DNA from: CAZSAT01 sp964604675
GTDB taxonomy: Bacteria > Myxococcota_A > UBA796 > CAJQPC01
Assembly (NCBI GenBank): GCA_964604675.1
Contig: CAZSAT010000084.1
Span: 1-31,801 of the forward strand
Reading direction: 5' to 3'
Length of the DNA stretch: 31,801 nt
A program made the translations under genes and the position numbers. This document shows, piece by piece, positions 24,301 to 30,795 of this stretch (its first letter is position 1; every line of letters begins with the position of its first letter). The notes under the pieces were generated by a model, which saw nothing but the letters and a program-made list of their open reading frames with translations, made no database searches and was not told where the DNA came from.

Positions 24301-25620
24301 GTTCGCGTGCAGGCTGGTCGCTTCTGGCGCTTCCGCTTCGTGAAGTACTACGTGAACGTGGCGCATCCGGTAGGCAGCCAGGAGAACCAGCTCGGCGATC
24401 TGCTCCGCGAGTGGTTCGGCGTGGATGCCGGGCAGCCGGGCACCGACCACCGCGTGCGCTTCACCCCTGCCCCAGATGGTTGGCTCGTCGAGCCTCTGGA
24501 GAGCGAGAACGCCCACGTCATCGCGCTGCCCGTGCGCGGGAGGCTTCCCGCGTTCCCGGTGAAGGAGATGGCCGCGGGCTACATCGAGGCGGCGGTCACC
24601 GGCCGGGTGGAGCCCGCGGAGTCGGTGGTCCTGCCAGGTTCCTTCGGCGAGCGCGAGTTCGCGATGCGTGTCCACGGCACCTCCATGTCCGACCCGGCCA
24701 CACCGGAGCGCAGCATCGAGGACGGGGACTGGCTGGTCATGCGCTGGTCCCAAGGCGTGGGTGCCGAGGCCGTGCTCGACCGCGTCGTGCTCGTCGAGCG
24801 CGGCAACGACGAGGGCGCGACCCACCTCGTGAAGCGCTTGGTGCGCACAGCTCATGGTGTGGTGCTCCGCTCCTACAACCCGGAGGTCGGTGACCAGCCC
24901 TGGACCTCAGCGGATCAGCCACTGGCGGTGCTCCGTCGTCGCGTACGGCCGACCGACATCGCTCCCGAGATCGGCGCGAGCGCAGACAGCATTGCCGAGC
25001 TGCTGGGGCTGAGCGAGGAGCCCTCTGGCGGGGCTTCGCGGGTCGACGGCCACCTCGTGCTCGCGCTCGACCGACCCGGGCAAGCGAAGAGCCCAGTGTC
25101 CGTGGTGGTCGAGGGCTTCCGCCCGCGGGCGAGCGAGCCTGCGTATGTGGTGGTGCAGTGCGACGAGGGCTGGGTCTACCGCGGTGTCGCACGGCAGTCG
25201 GGCCAGGAGTGGACGCTGCCCGAGCTGGACTTCGCCACCTGGGTGGCCCTCCGCCCTGAAGGCAAGAGGACGGGCTTGTCGCGTCCTCTGCCGGCCTTGT
25301 GGGCGCAGGCCGCGCGCGATCTTGTCGCATCCTTGATGCGTGCAATCGGCCCAGGCGGCACGGTCGGTGATGGCGTTCGCACCTTGACGATCGTCGAGCG
25401 TGCCCCCAGGGGCGGCTTGGTCGTGAGGAGCGAGCGCGCGCAGGCGTCGAGGACGGTGAGCCTCCTGGACATCGGCTGGGTGTTGTTCGCAGTCGATCGG
25501 TATGGAGAGCGCGTCGACGAGGCCATGGTCAACGTGTGCAGGTACCTGGAGGGCACGCCGAGAGCCTCCACGCGGTGGATCGACACAGGCAACGCGCTGG
25601 TGCTGGTGCACGGTGCGTGA
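21376..25620 (+). CDS. HIT - PLD-like nuclease - SF2 helicase - S24/LexA-like peptidase fusion
   Basis: This is a protein of 1414 residues. A HIT nucleotide hydrolase/transferase domain comes first, with MHLHVHVIPRYRGD (His91, 93, 95). A PLD-type nuclease follows, with HPKAWLL (His242, Lys244) and GSSNLS (259-264). The DEAD/ResIII helicase has MATGLGKTW (Lys369), DEVHHA (458-463) and LQQLGRGLRV. A long middle is unassigned. Near residue 1100 a LexA/S24-like domain has MRVHGTSM (Ser1103) and HLVKRL (Lys1153), spaced as a Ser-Lys dyad. The last 200 residues are unassigned. PLD-helicase fusions are frequent in defence loci; an N-terminal HIT and a C-terminal self-cleaving-type domain on the same chain are unusual. 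GTG 21376 is the only start that keeps the Cys-rich HIT N-terminus. Confidence 0.85.
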   Translation: MTCPFCNLAAPPTAENTHAVAFRDAYPVSEGHTLVIPRRHVPGWFDATRAEQLAMLDLVERVKDELDASHAPDGYNIGINAGEAAGQTVMHLHVHVIPRYRGDVDDPAGGVRFVIPERGDYRNPGRLPRTTRHPRLARGGVQDPFLAHLAPLLAHATDVRLLSAFVRASGVRAIASRIEAALERGAHVRVLTGDYLHLTQAEALHPLLDLARATEDDERHPGLLELRIVEVDALEGSSRSFHPKAWLLAGPGFQTAFVGSSNLSHAALHDGVEWNLRVDRRLDAAATAEVFSGYEALWATARPVDEAWLATYTERARHTQRELPFDVEHDDGPPPQPHQVQEEALEALRMSRQDGRDRALVVMATGLGKTWLAAFDLDALRQELGRVPRTLWLAHRKELLVQAARTVRRIFPTERFGWLLGEHESPVGDIVFASVQKLSKPARLASIPADTFDVIVVDEVHHAAAESYKRVLAHFEARFRLGLTATPARADARDILGPFDDHVAYEADIGVGIRIDPPRLVPFAYFGIADTTDYAPIPWRNRRFDADVLAQAMQTQERMDQLWRAWEAHPGERTLVFCCSIAHARFVAGWLSDKQVSAVAVHSGPESEDRTDALTRLGEGELAALCTVDLFNEGIDVPLVDRVVMLRPTESPVVFLQQLGRGLRVAAGKQRLTVIDFVGNHHMFLDRVRLVLNLLPSDRPIPVSALLQDAPLELPSGCSVDFELEAIELLRKLLPSGEGHAVKRAYRELRASHGERPLAGELARLGLNPNADRIRREHGTWLGFVESEGDLAPDELDTWRRHGTWFTALHTTSMTKCFKMVVLQVLVEADGLAEGMDEAELATRCHALLCRSPELFADLEGVSALPDPRHPAPDAWLRYWRGNPIAAWCRGGWFRRRDGRFEPTFQLGPAELEPFSRLTAELVDWRLVQYRRRRRDERASMGKAFTCKLITNKRHPILKLPDRARFPELPEGEHDVRVQAGRFWRFRFVKYYVNVAHPVGSQENQLGDLLREWFGVDAGQPGTDHRVRFTPAPDGWLVEPLESENAHVIALPVRGRLPAFPVKEMAAGYIEAAVTGRVEPAESVVLPGSFGEREFAMRVHGTSMSDPATPERSIEDGDWLVMRWSQGVGAEAVLDRVVLVERGNDEGATHLVKRLVRTAHGVVLRSYNPEVGDQPWTSADQPLAVLRRRVRPTDIAPEIGASADSIAELLGLSEEPSGGASRVDGHLVLALDRPGQAKSPVSVVVEGFRPRASEPAYVVVQCDEGWVYRGVARQSGQEWTLPELDFATWVALRPEGKRTGLSRPLPALWAQAARDLVASLMRAIGPGGTVGDGVRTLTIVERAPRGGLVVRSERAQASRTVSLLDIGWVLFAVDRYGERVDEAMVNVCRYLEGTPRASTRWIDTGNALVLVHGA

Positions 25621-25961
25621 CACCGCCAACGATCCCGGCCGCCCCGCTTTTGCCGACCCGGCACGACCCCACCTCCGGATCGAGCACGAGGTTGATGCTC
25701 AGGAGCTGGATGTTCTCGTCGCCCGCAAGCCACGGCGTGAAGTCGGTGGCCCTCGTTCTTCCAGTCCGACCGGACACCACCACGGCGTCGTCACCCTCCG
25801 CAAGGATCCCCTGGTCCTCGAGCTCTCCTGGCGACCGAGCAAAGGCGCCCTCGCCCAATGCGTCGGCGCCTTCGAACTCGACGCACAGGGGCTCCTCGCA
25901 GGCGGCTACATCCGCTACGAGCCCGACGGCACCGTGGGCGACCGCGTGCGCATCCGCGTGG
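25621..25961. other. Junction with possible gene fragments on both strands
   Basis: No complete gene is convincing in these 341 bases. On the minus strand (about 25800-25640) the reading TDFTPWLAGDENIQLLSINL resembles the N-terminus of DUF4268/NucS-like PD-(D/E)XK proteins, then degenerates. On the plus strand, a frame opening at GTG 25613, which overlaps the helicase-fusion stop by 8 bases, contains VTLRKDPLVLELSWRPSKGA and GYIRYEPDGTVGDRVRIRVV. It runs to 26110, antisense to the next gene, and could be a small last gene of the operon. The two readings exclude each other over part of the stretch. Confidence 0.3.
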
Positions 25962-27512
25962 TCAGCCTCGGTCCACCCAACGCATCCGGCTCACCAGCCA
26001 CCGCCACCCGAGCCCCACATCCCTCGCGACGAACCCCTGCGTCCACCCCGCTCCGGCCTGCCTGGCGGGGACGCGCTTCCGGTGGCCGTCGTCCCAGATC
26101 CGGTAGCTGACCGTCCTACACGGGTACTCGGAGTCTGCCCAGGGGTTCGGCATGCCGTGCTCAGCCAGCTCGGCCGTCGACGCGCGCTCCTTGGCGTCGG
26201 AGGCGTCGAGCTCGGCCTCGAGCTCCTCCACGTCGTCGACGAGGTCCAGCACGCCGTCGCCGATCAGGGTGAAGCCCCCTCCCTCGTCGTCGCGAACGAG
26301 CCCGAACCCGACCTCGCCGTAGTCACCCACCAGTCGGACCCAGCGCTGGAAGCCCCTGGCCTCCAGCTGCGACGGGATGCTCGCCGGTAGCGGGGGCAGC
26401 GGCAGGAGCACCGCCGGGGTGAAGCGGGGCAACGGCATCGGCCAGGCCAGCTCGCCGATCCGAGGCGCCACGAGCGTCATCGTGCCGGTCGAGAAGCCCC
26501 GGAGCTTGCCGTGGTCGTCCTCGATCTGGCGGGGAGGGTCTGGCTCCAGCTCGGGCGGCTCCCGATCGGGCTCGGGCTTCCAGCCCGGAGGCTTGGGCTT
26601 GACGCTGCGGACCTCGGCCTCCCAGGCCTCGAGGGCCTCGTCGCGCGTGGCTCCCCAAGACAAGGCCGTGCCGTCGAAGCCGTCTGCCACCAGGAGCCGA
26701 GCCTCGGAGGGCACCCGGCCCTCCCACAGCGCCGTGCGCATCGCCCACCGCGCCCGGATCCACGCGCCCTCCGCGCCCCCCGGGATGGGCAGCGGCAGCC
26801 GGACCCGGGCGTGCACGTGGGCCGCAGGCTCCAGCTCCCCGACCATGCGGGCGAGCTCGTCGGCAGCGTGGCCCTCGGGGTCGAGATCGGCTCGACACAG
26901 CAGGCTGATCGGCGGCACGTCGGGAGGCCGGGCCAGCGGATCGTGGGTGTAGGGCTTCGTGACGTCGTAGCGGATCCAGGTGAAGGAGTCGCCAGCGGTG
27001 ACCAGGTACTCGTACTTCAAGCCGCGGTCGTCGTACTTGACCCGCCAGTGCCGCGGGCCCTCGGTGAGCTGGAGGTCGCCCGCACGCATCTCGGGACCCT
27101 GGGGGTAGACCTCCGGCTCGGGATCACGCTCCCGGAACCAAGGGTCCCCGGGCTTGTAGTCGTCGGGAGCATCCGCGGGCAGGACCGCGTCGGGGTTGAG
27201 CATCACCGGGCCGATCGGGTGCTCGCCTCGGGTACCCGCCCAGCAGTGCTCGACGAGCGCGATCGGCACCACCCACTCGCGGTGAGCGGGGTCCCGCACC
27301 AGGAGCCGGCGGCGCTGCTCCCCGCCCTCCGGGTCCAGCCAGCCCCGGTCGCCGAGGGCCTCGACGGTCGCGTCGAAGAGACGCATGGCGTCGTGCATCG
27401 TGGGCAGGCTGCGCTGGAGCGCGAGCCTGGACCGGTGCATCGTGAGGTGCCCGAGGGTGACGAGGCCCTCGCGCTCGTCGAGGTGGCGGTAGCGTTGTTG
27501 GAGCTCGGCCAT
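25962..27512 (-). CDS. Hypothetical protein, 516 aa
   Basis: I do not recognise a family. The ATG at 27512 has GGGAGGG upstream. The first about 80 residues are helical (MHRSRLALQRSL, TMHDAMRLFDATVEALGDRG). A charged Pro/Glu-rich linker (about residues 305-328, with PKPPGWKPEPDREPPELEPD) separates two globular parts. The tail has many Trp and aromatic residues (GWTQGFVARDVGLGWRWLVS). There is no signal peptide or membrane segment. It diverges from the 343-aa gene with 57 bases between the starts, suggesting shared control. Third-position GC and the ribosome site support it as a real gene; its link to defence is only by location. Confidence 0.7.
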   Translation of the reverse strand: MAELQQRYRHLDEREGLVTLGHLTMHRSRLALQRSLPTMHDAMRLFDATVEALGDRGWLDPEGGEQRRRLLVRDPAHREWVVPIALVEHCWAGTRGEHPIGPVMLNPDAVLPADAPDDYKPGDPWFRERDPEPEVYPQGPEMRAGDLQLTEGPRHWRVKYDDRGLKYEYLVTAGDSFTWIRYDVTKPYTHDPLARPPDVPPISLLCRADLDPEGHAADELARMVGELEPAAHVHARVRLPLPIPGGAEGAWIRARWAMRTALWEGRVPSEARLLVADGFDGTALSWGATRDEALEAWEAEVRSVKPKPPGWKPEPDREPPELEPDPPRQIEDDHGKLRGFSTGTMTLVAPRIGELAWPMPLPRFTPAVLLPLPPLPASIPSQLEARGFQRWVRLVGDYGEVGFGLVRDDEGGGFTLIGDGVLDLVDDVEELEAELDASDAKERASTAELAEHGMPNPWADSEYPCRTVSYRIWDDGHRKRVPARQAGAGWTQGFVARDVGLGWRWLVSRMRWVDRG

Positions 27513-27569
27513 GCTGCCCTCCCAGACGCTTTCTACCACCGAGGCAAGGCTCCGGGATACCGCATCTCC

Positions 27570-28601
27570 ATGACGCCCCAGACCCCCAGCCGCCACCCCC
27601 TCGACGGGTTGAACGCCTTGGACGACGAGGGCGTGCGTGCCTGGTTCCAGCGCCACCTCGATCGTGTCGTCCACCTCCAGGGCCAGCCGACGCCGTCGCT
27701 GCACCTGCTCTTCGACGATCACCGTGAGGTCCTGGACCTGGCCCGCGCCCTGGCCGACGACCCGGGCGTGGACCCGGCCGCGACCTACGCCGAGCAGGTG
27801 GGGCGGACGGGGGTGCGGGCCGTCGTCCTGGTGGCGATGCTCCAGCGCGAGGACGGAGAGCGGGCCGCGATGGCGCTCAGTGTGGAGCACGAGCCGGGCG
27901 AGGCCGGCACCTGGTGGGCGACCTGGCGCGGCTTCGTGATGAGCCCGGACGGCATCGGGCGCTTCACCTCGGACTGGGAGGATGCGGAGGGTGAGGGAGC
28001 GCCGCCGGAGCCCTTCGCCTCGCTGGTCAGCCCGAGCCCCGGAGCCAGGCCCGTGACCGTGTTGCCGGGGCGCATGCCCGAGCCGGACCTGCGGGCGGCC
28101 TTCCTCGACCTGCCGCCCGACGCGCGGCTGCCGACCACCGCGCTGGAGATGACCGAGCTCGCCGCAGCCTCGACGATGCCGGCCGTGGAGCGCGAGGGCC
28201 TGGACCACGCCCGCATCTTCCGGCTGCGAGGTCGGGCCTGCGAGATCTGGGAGGTCCGGGGCGACGAGCTGCCGTCGAGCATCGACGACCTCGTGCGCTA
28301 CGTGTGCCAGATGGGGGAGCCGGCCGAGGCGGTGGCGCTGGTCGTGGCGACGATCTTCGAGGAGGACGGCGAGCCGCTCAAGGCGGTGCAGATCCGAGCA
28401 GAGCTCGGCGAGGGGCTGGCGGAGCGGATCTTCACCTTCCGCCTGCCGCCCGGTGCCAGCCAGCACGTCTCGTCGAAGACCCACTGGCGCGAGGGAACCC
28501 GGGATGCCGGGCGCGGCTGGCTGGGGGTGGACCCGCTGGTGAGCTGGGAGCTGTACGTGAAGATGCCGTTCGCAGGCGGTCCAGGGCTCGGGGAGAGCTG
28601 A
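27570..28601 (+). CDS. Hypothetical protein, 343 aa
   Basis: This acidic cytoplasmic-type protein has no family that I can name and no catalytic motif visible. It contains LHLLFDDHREVLDLARAL, TWWATWRGFVMSPDGIGRF, a DLPPDARLP segment and SSIDDLVRYVCQMGEPAEAV near residue 240. ATG 27570 is the first Met after the divergent intergenic region; no strong ribosome site is seen, so initiation could be from a short or leaderless message. It ends 31 bases before the end of the convergent 215-aa gene, with a hairpin between them. Confidence 0.65.
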   Translation: MTPQTPSRHPLDGLNALDDEGVRAWFQRHLDRVVHLQGQPTPSLHLLFDDHREVLDLARALADDPGVDPAATYAEQVGRTGVRAVVLVAMLQREDGERAAMALSVEHEPGEAGTWWATWRGFVMSPDGIGRFTSDWEDAEGEGAPPEPFASLVSPSPGARPVTVLPGRMPEPDLRAAFLDLPPDARLPTTALEMTELAAASTMPAVEREGLDHARIFRLRGRACEIWEVRGDELPSSIDDLVRYVCQMGEPAEAVALVVATIFEEDGEPLKAVQIRAELGEGLAERIFTFRLPPGASQHVSSKTHWREGTRDAGRGWLGVDPLVSWELYVKMPFAGGPGLGES

Positions 28602-28632
28602 GGGCCGCCGGCCGCGCTGGTTGTAAGCTACA

Positions 28633-29280
28633 CTACTGTCCCGACGTCGGGACAGCCGCCTCCAAGCGCTCGGCCAGGGCGTGCTCGAGCTGCTCGCACT
28701 GGGCGCGCATCGACGCCACCGTGGCGAAGAGGTCGCGGGCCGACTCGATGCTGAGCTCCTGCACGCGGTCGAGGTCGGCGAACGCGTTCCTCCGCGCCAG
28801 CATGCGCTCCATCGAGCGGATCGAACGGACGAAGCCCGCCGGCTTCGTGGGCGTGGAGACGCCCGACTGGACCTGGTCCCGCAGCTCCCGCACCGTCCAC
28901 TGGCAGCTCTCGGCCGCGTGCAGGATGCCGCCCTGCTTGTCGTGCGGGAGCGCGAGCACCACCGCCACGTGGCTCACGCCGAGGTGCTTCCAGTCCGGCC
29001 GCCCCAGGCGCTCGTAGAGCTCGTACACCTGCACCGAGCGGTGCAGCACCGTCTTCGACACCCGCAGGTCCTCCCGCCGCGCGAGCTTGCGGAAGCTCGT
29101 GTCGGCCGTGCCCCGGCTCCGCCACACCTCCAGGCTGTTGCCGTAGAGCCGCGTGACGAGCAACGCGCCGAGCTGCAACGCGTAGCCGAGCCCCGCGCTG
29201 CGCGTGAGCTCGTTGATGTCGGCGGTCACCTCGTCGAGGACCCCATCGGCCAGAGGCGCCGGCAAGAGCTGTGCATCCAT
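28633..29280 (-). CDS. Hypothetical DNA-binding-like protein, 215 aa
   Basis: The protein has a predicted helical build: SAGLGYALQLGALLVTRLYG, then LRVSKTVLHRSVQVYELYER and HLGVSHVAVVLALP. The last segment looks like the helix-turn-helix of ParB-type proteins, but no named family can be assigned. A Met/Arg-rich coiled region (RSIRSMERMLARRNAF) and a heptad-like C-terminus (SMRAQCEQLEHALAERLEAA) follow. ATG 29280 is chosen because the longer frame upstream is antisense to the low-complexity gene. It diverges from that gene with 69 bases between, so the two may form a regulator-target pair. The last codons lie in a perfect palindrome. Confidence 0.65.
   Translation of the reverse strand: MDAQLLPAPLADGVLDEVTADINELTRSAGLGYALQLGALLVTRLYGNSLEVWRSRGTADTSFRKLARREDLRVSKTVLHRSVQVYELYERLGRPDWKHLGVSHVAVVLALPHDKQGGILHAAESCQWTVRELRDQVQSGVSTPTKPAGFVRSIRSMERMLARRNAFADLDRVQELSIESARDLFATVASMRAQCEQLEHALAERLEAAVPTSGQ
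28636..28655. terminator. Perfect 20-bp palindrome between convergent genes
   Basis: CTGTCCCGACGTCGGGACAG is its own reverse complement. It covers the last codons of the minus-strand gene and lies 35 bases past the stop of the plus-strand gene. Position between convergent genes suggests a bidirectional terminator; there is no long T run, so factor-independent termination would be weak. An operator is the alternative. Confidence 0.45.
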
Positions 29281-29349
29281 GGGCTGGAGTCTACTCGCCG
29301 ACGGAGTGTGCGATCCTCGGCCTGCAACGCCAGCTCGGAGGACATGGCC

Positions 29350-30510
29350 ATGAGCGAGACCCTGGGCGACTGGCTCACCCACCTGGTCGATCGCCACACC
29401 GAGAAGGACCCCGTCGACGACGCCACCCTCCAGAGCTGGCTCGTCCGAAGCGCCGACACCCAGTGCGCCGCCAACGGCTGGCACTTCCTCATGGGACGCG
29501 AGCTCGGACGGCGCGTGGACGCCAGCACCTACGGCTCCAAGACCCAGGTGGTCGGCAGCTGGGCCGAGCTGGCCGGACGCTCCAAGTCCTTCTGGTACGC
29601 ACGCATCCGCGGCGCACGCCAGATCGAACGCCTCCGCGAAGACGAACAGTTTTCCACCGCGGTGGAAAAGTCCGCCTTCGACCGCCCCTGGAGACGCGTC
29701 GTCCCCGCCATCGAAGCCATGCTCGAAGGACGGGACCCCGACGCCGTGCGCGTGCCGCCGCCACTGCCAGCGCCCAAGACCGACAAGGAGCTGATCGACG
29801 ACCTGCGGGACGACGCGCTCCACCTGGTCGAGACCACCTCCGAGCTCGACTACCTCGAGGAACAACTGCTGCTGGTGCTCGCGGCGCTCAGAGACCGGCG
29901 GGAGGCCGCTGCGCGGGAGTCGGTCGCGGAGGCGCGCGGTGGGAGCATTGCGCGGGGTGGGGCGAGCGGGAGTGGGAGCGAGTTGGAGATGGAGACGGAG
30001 ACGGAGCTGGACGCCGGCGAGCGTTCGGACGAGCGTGGGCGGCGTGCGGAGCCAGACGCCGAGAGCGAGCGCGCGACGGCGACCGAGACCGAGACCGACG
30101 AGGGCGAGCGCTCGAACGAGCGCCTGGGCGCGGGCGGCGGGGGCGCTCGGAGCGGTACGGGGCCGGGAGCGGAGACCGGGCGCGGAAGTGGGCGCGGGAG
30201 CGGGAGCGCGAGCGAGGCGTTCGGGGCCGAGCGCGGCGGGGGCGCAGAGAGTGGTACGGAGCCGGGAGGGGAGACCGCGAGCGCGAGCTCGGGCGGGAGC
30301 GGAAGCGGGAGCGAGAGTGCGAGCGGGAGCGCGAGCGAGAGTGCGAGCGGGAGCGGGAGTGCGAGCGGGAGCGGGAGCGGGAGCGGGAGTGCGAGCGGGA
30401 GCGGGAGCGGGAGTGCGAGCGGGAGCGCGAGCGAGTCCGGAACGGAGCGTCACGCCGGCGAGCGCGGACGCCGCGGCGGGCGGGGTCGACGGCGAGGTGG
30501 AGCGTCGTAG
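29350..30510 (+). CDS. Hypothetical protein with N-terminal helical domain and Gly/Ser/Ala low-complexity tail
   Basis: This is a protein of 386 residues. The first about 200 form a normal domain: ETLGDWLTHLVDRHTEKDPV, WHFLMGRELGRRVDAS, SWAELAGRSKSFWYARIRGA (helix-turn-helix-like) and a heptad-rich segment ELDYLEEQLLLVLAALRDRR. The remainder is Glu/Arg/Thr-rich, then Gly-Ser/Ala-Ser repeats, and ends in a very basic GERGRRGGRGRRRGG. The second ATG (29350) is preferred because GGAGG lies eight bases before it; 29344 is the alternative. A 20-bp perfect palindrome lies inside the domain-coding part. The function is unknown; a nucleic-acid-binding or condensate-forming scaffold is conceivable from the basic disordered tail. 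Confidence 0.65.
   Translation: MSETLGDWLTHLVDRHTEKDPVDDATLQSWLVRSADTQCAANGWHFLMGRELGRRVDASTYGSKTQVVGSWAELAGRSKSFWYARIRGARQIERLREDEQFSTAVEKSAFDRPWRRVVPAIEAMLEGRDPDAVRVPPPLPAPKTDKELIDDLRDDALHLVETTSELDYLEEQLLLVLAALRDRREAAARESVAEARGGSIARGGASGSGSELEMETETELDAGERSDERGRRAEPDAESERATATETETDEGERSNERLGAGGGGARSGTGPGAETGRGSGRGSGSASEAFGAERGGGAESGTEPGGETASASSGGSGSGSESASGSASESASGSGSASGSGSGSGSASGSGSGSASGSASESGTERHAGERGRRGGRGRRRGGAS
29650..29669. repeat. Perfect 20-bp palindrome inside the 386-aa gene
   Basis: TTTTCCACCGCGGTGGAAAA reads the same on both strands. Its A/T-rich arms stand out from the GC-rich coding sequence, and it encodes the FSTAVEKS segment. A binding site for a dimeric regulator, or a site tied to the neighbouring helix-turn-helix-like protein, is possible. 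Confidence 0.6.
30292..30437 (+). repeat. Purine-rich hexanucleotide repeat tract (GGGAGC/GCGAGC)
   Basis: About 146 bases are built almost only from the units GGGAGC, GCGAGC, GGGAGT and GCGAGT. They encode alternating Gly-Ser and Ala-Ser. All three plus-strand frames stay open across it. Such tracts change length by slippage and are easily mis-assembled, so the tail length of the host protein is uncertain. Confidence 0.8.
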
Positions 30511-30613
30511 GAGCGCGGCGACACAGGCGGGAGGGCGCGGGCCGCGCGGAGCAGCGTTCGCGCCCTACGACGGGGTCGACGCCGGGGTGGAGGGTCGCAG
30601 GACTCGGCAGCGT
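30481..30613 (+). repeat. Two direct repeats, about 33 bases each, 90 bases apart
   Basis: The sequence beginning CGGGGTCGAC at 30481 recurs at 30571, with similarity continuing through GGTGGAG and GTCG for about 33 bases (roughly 29 matches). The first copy is the end of the 386-aa gene and the second lies downstream. The stretch between 30511 and 30795 shows no other supported gene. Confidence 0.4.
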
Positions 30614-30653
30614 GCTGGCGCCACTTCGGTGGCAGCAGGCTACGCGGGGTTCA

Positions 30654-30672
30654 GCGGGCGCCCGGCGCCCGC
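30654..30672. terminator. Strong GC hairpin downstream of the 386-aa gene
   Basis: GCGGGCGCC and GGCGCCCGC form a nine-base inverted repeat around one base (in practice an eight-pair stem with three-base loop). No T run follows. It is the only strong stem close to the 3' end of the 386-aa gene. Confidence 0.35.
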
Positions 30673-30740
30673 CTAAGGGGGAGCTCAGAGACCCGCCTCT
30701 CGGAGTGACACAGAGCCGCCGGAACGCCCCATACGGTACG

Positions 30741-30758
30741 TGCCGCGCTCGCGCGGCA
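30741..30758 (-). terminator. Hairpin downstream of the Sir2 gene
   Basis: TGCCGCGC and GCGCGGCA form an inverted repeat around two bases, 38 bases past the stop of the minus-strand Sir2 gene. No T run follows on that strand, so this is a tentative call. Confidence 0.3.
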
Positions 30759-30795
30759 AGCGGCTCACCGCGCGTGGTGCGTCCCGACCGGCTGC

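Noticed and set aside
22426..24855. 809-residue open frame on the minus strand
   Set aside because: It is antisense to the HIT-PLD-helicase-S24 gene, which has all motifs in order.
30292..30437. CRISPR array
   Set aside because: The short repeated units are a hexanucleotide coding tract without spacers, and no cas gene is present.
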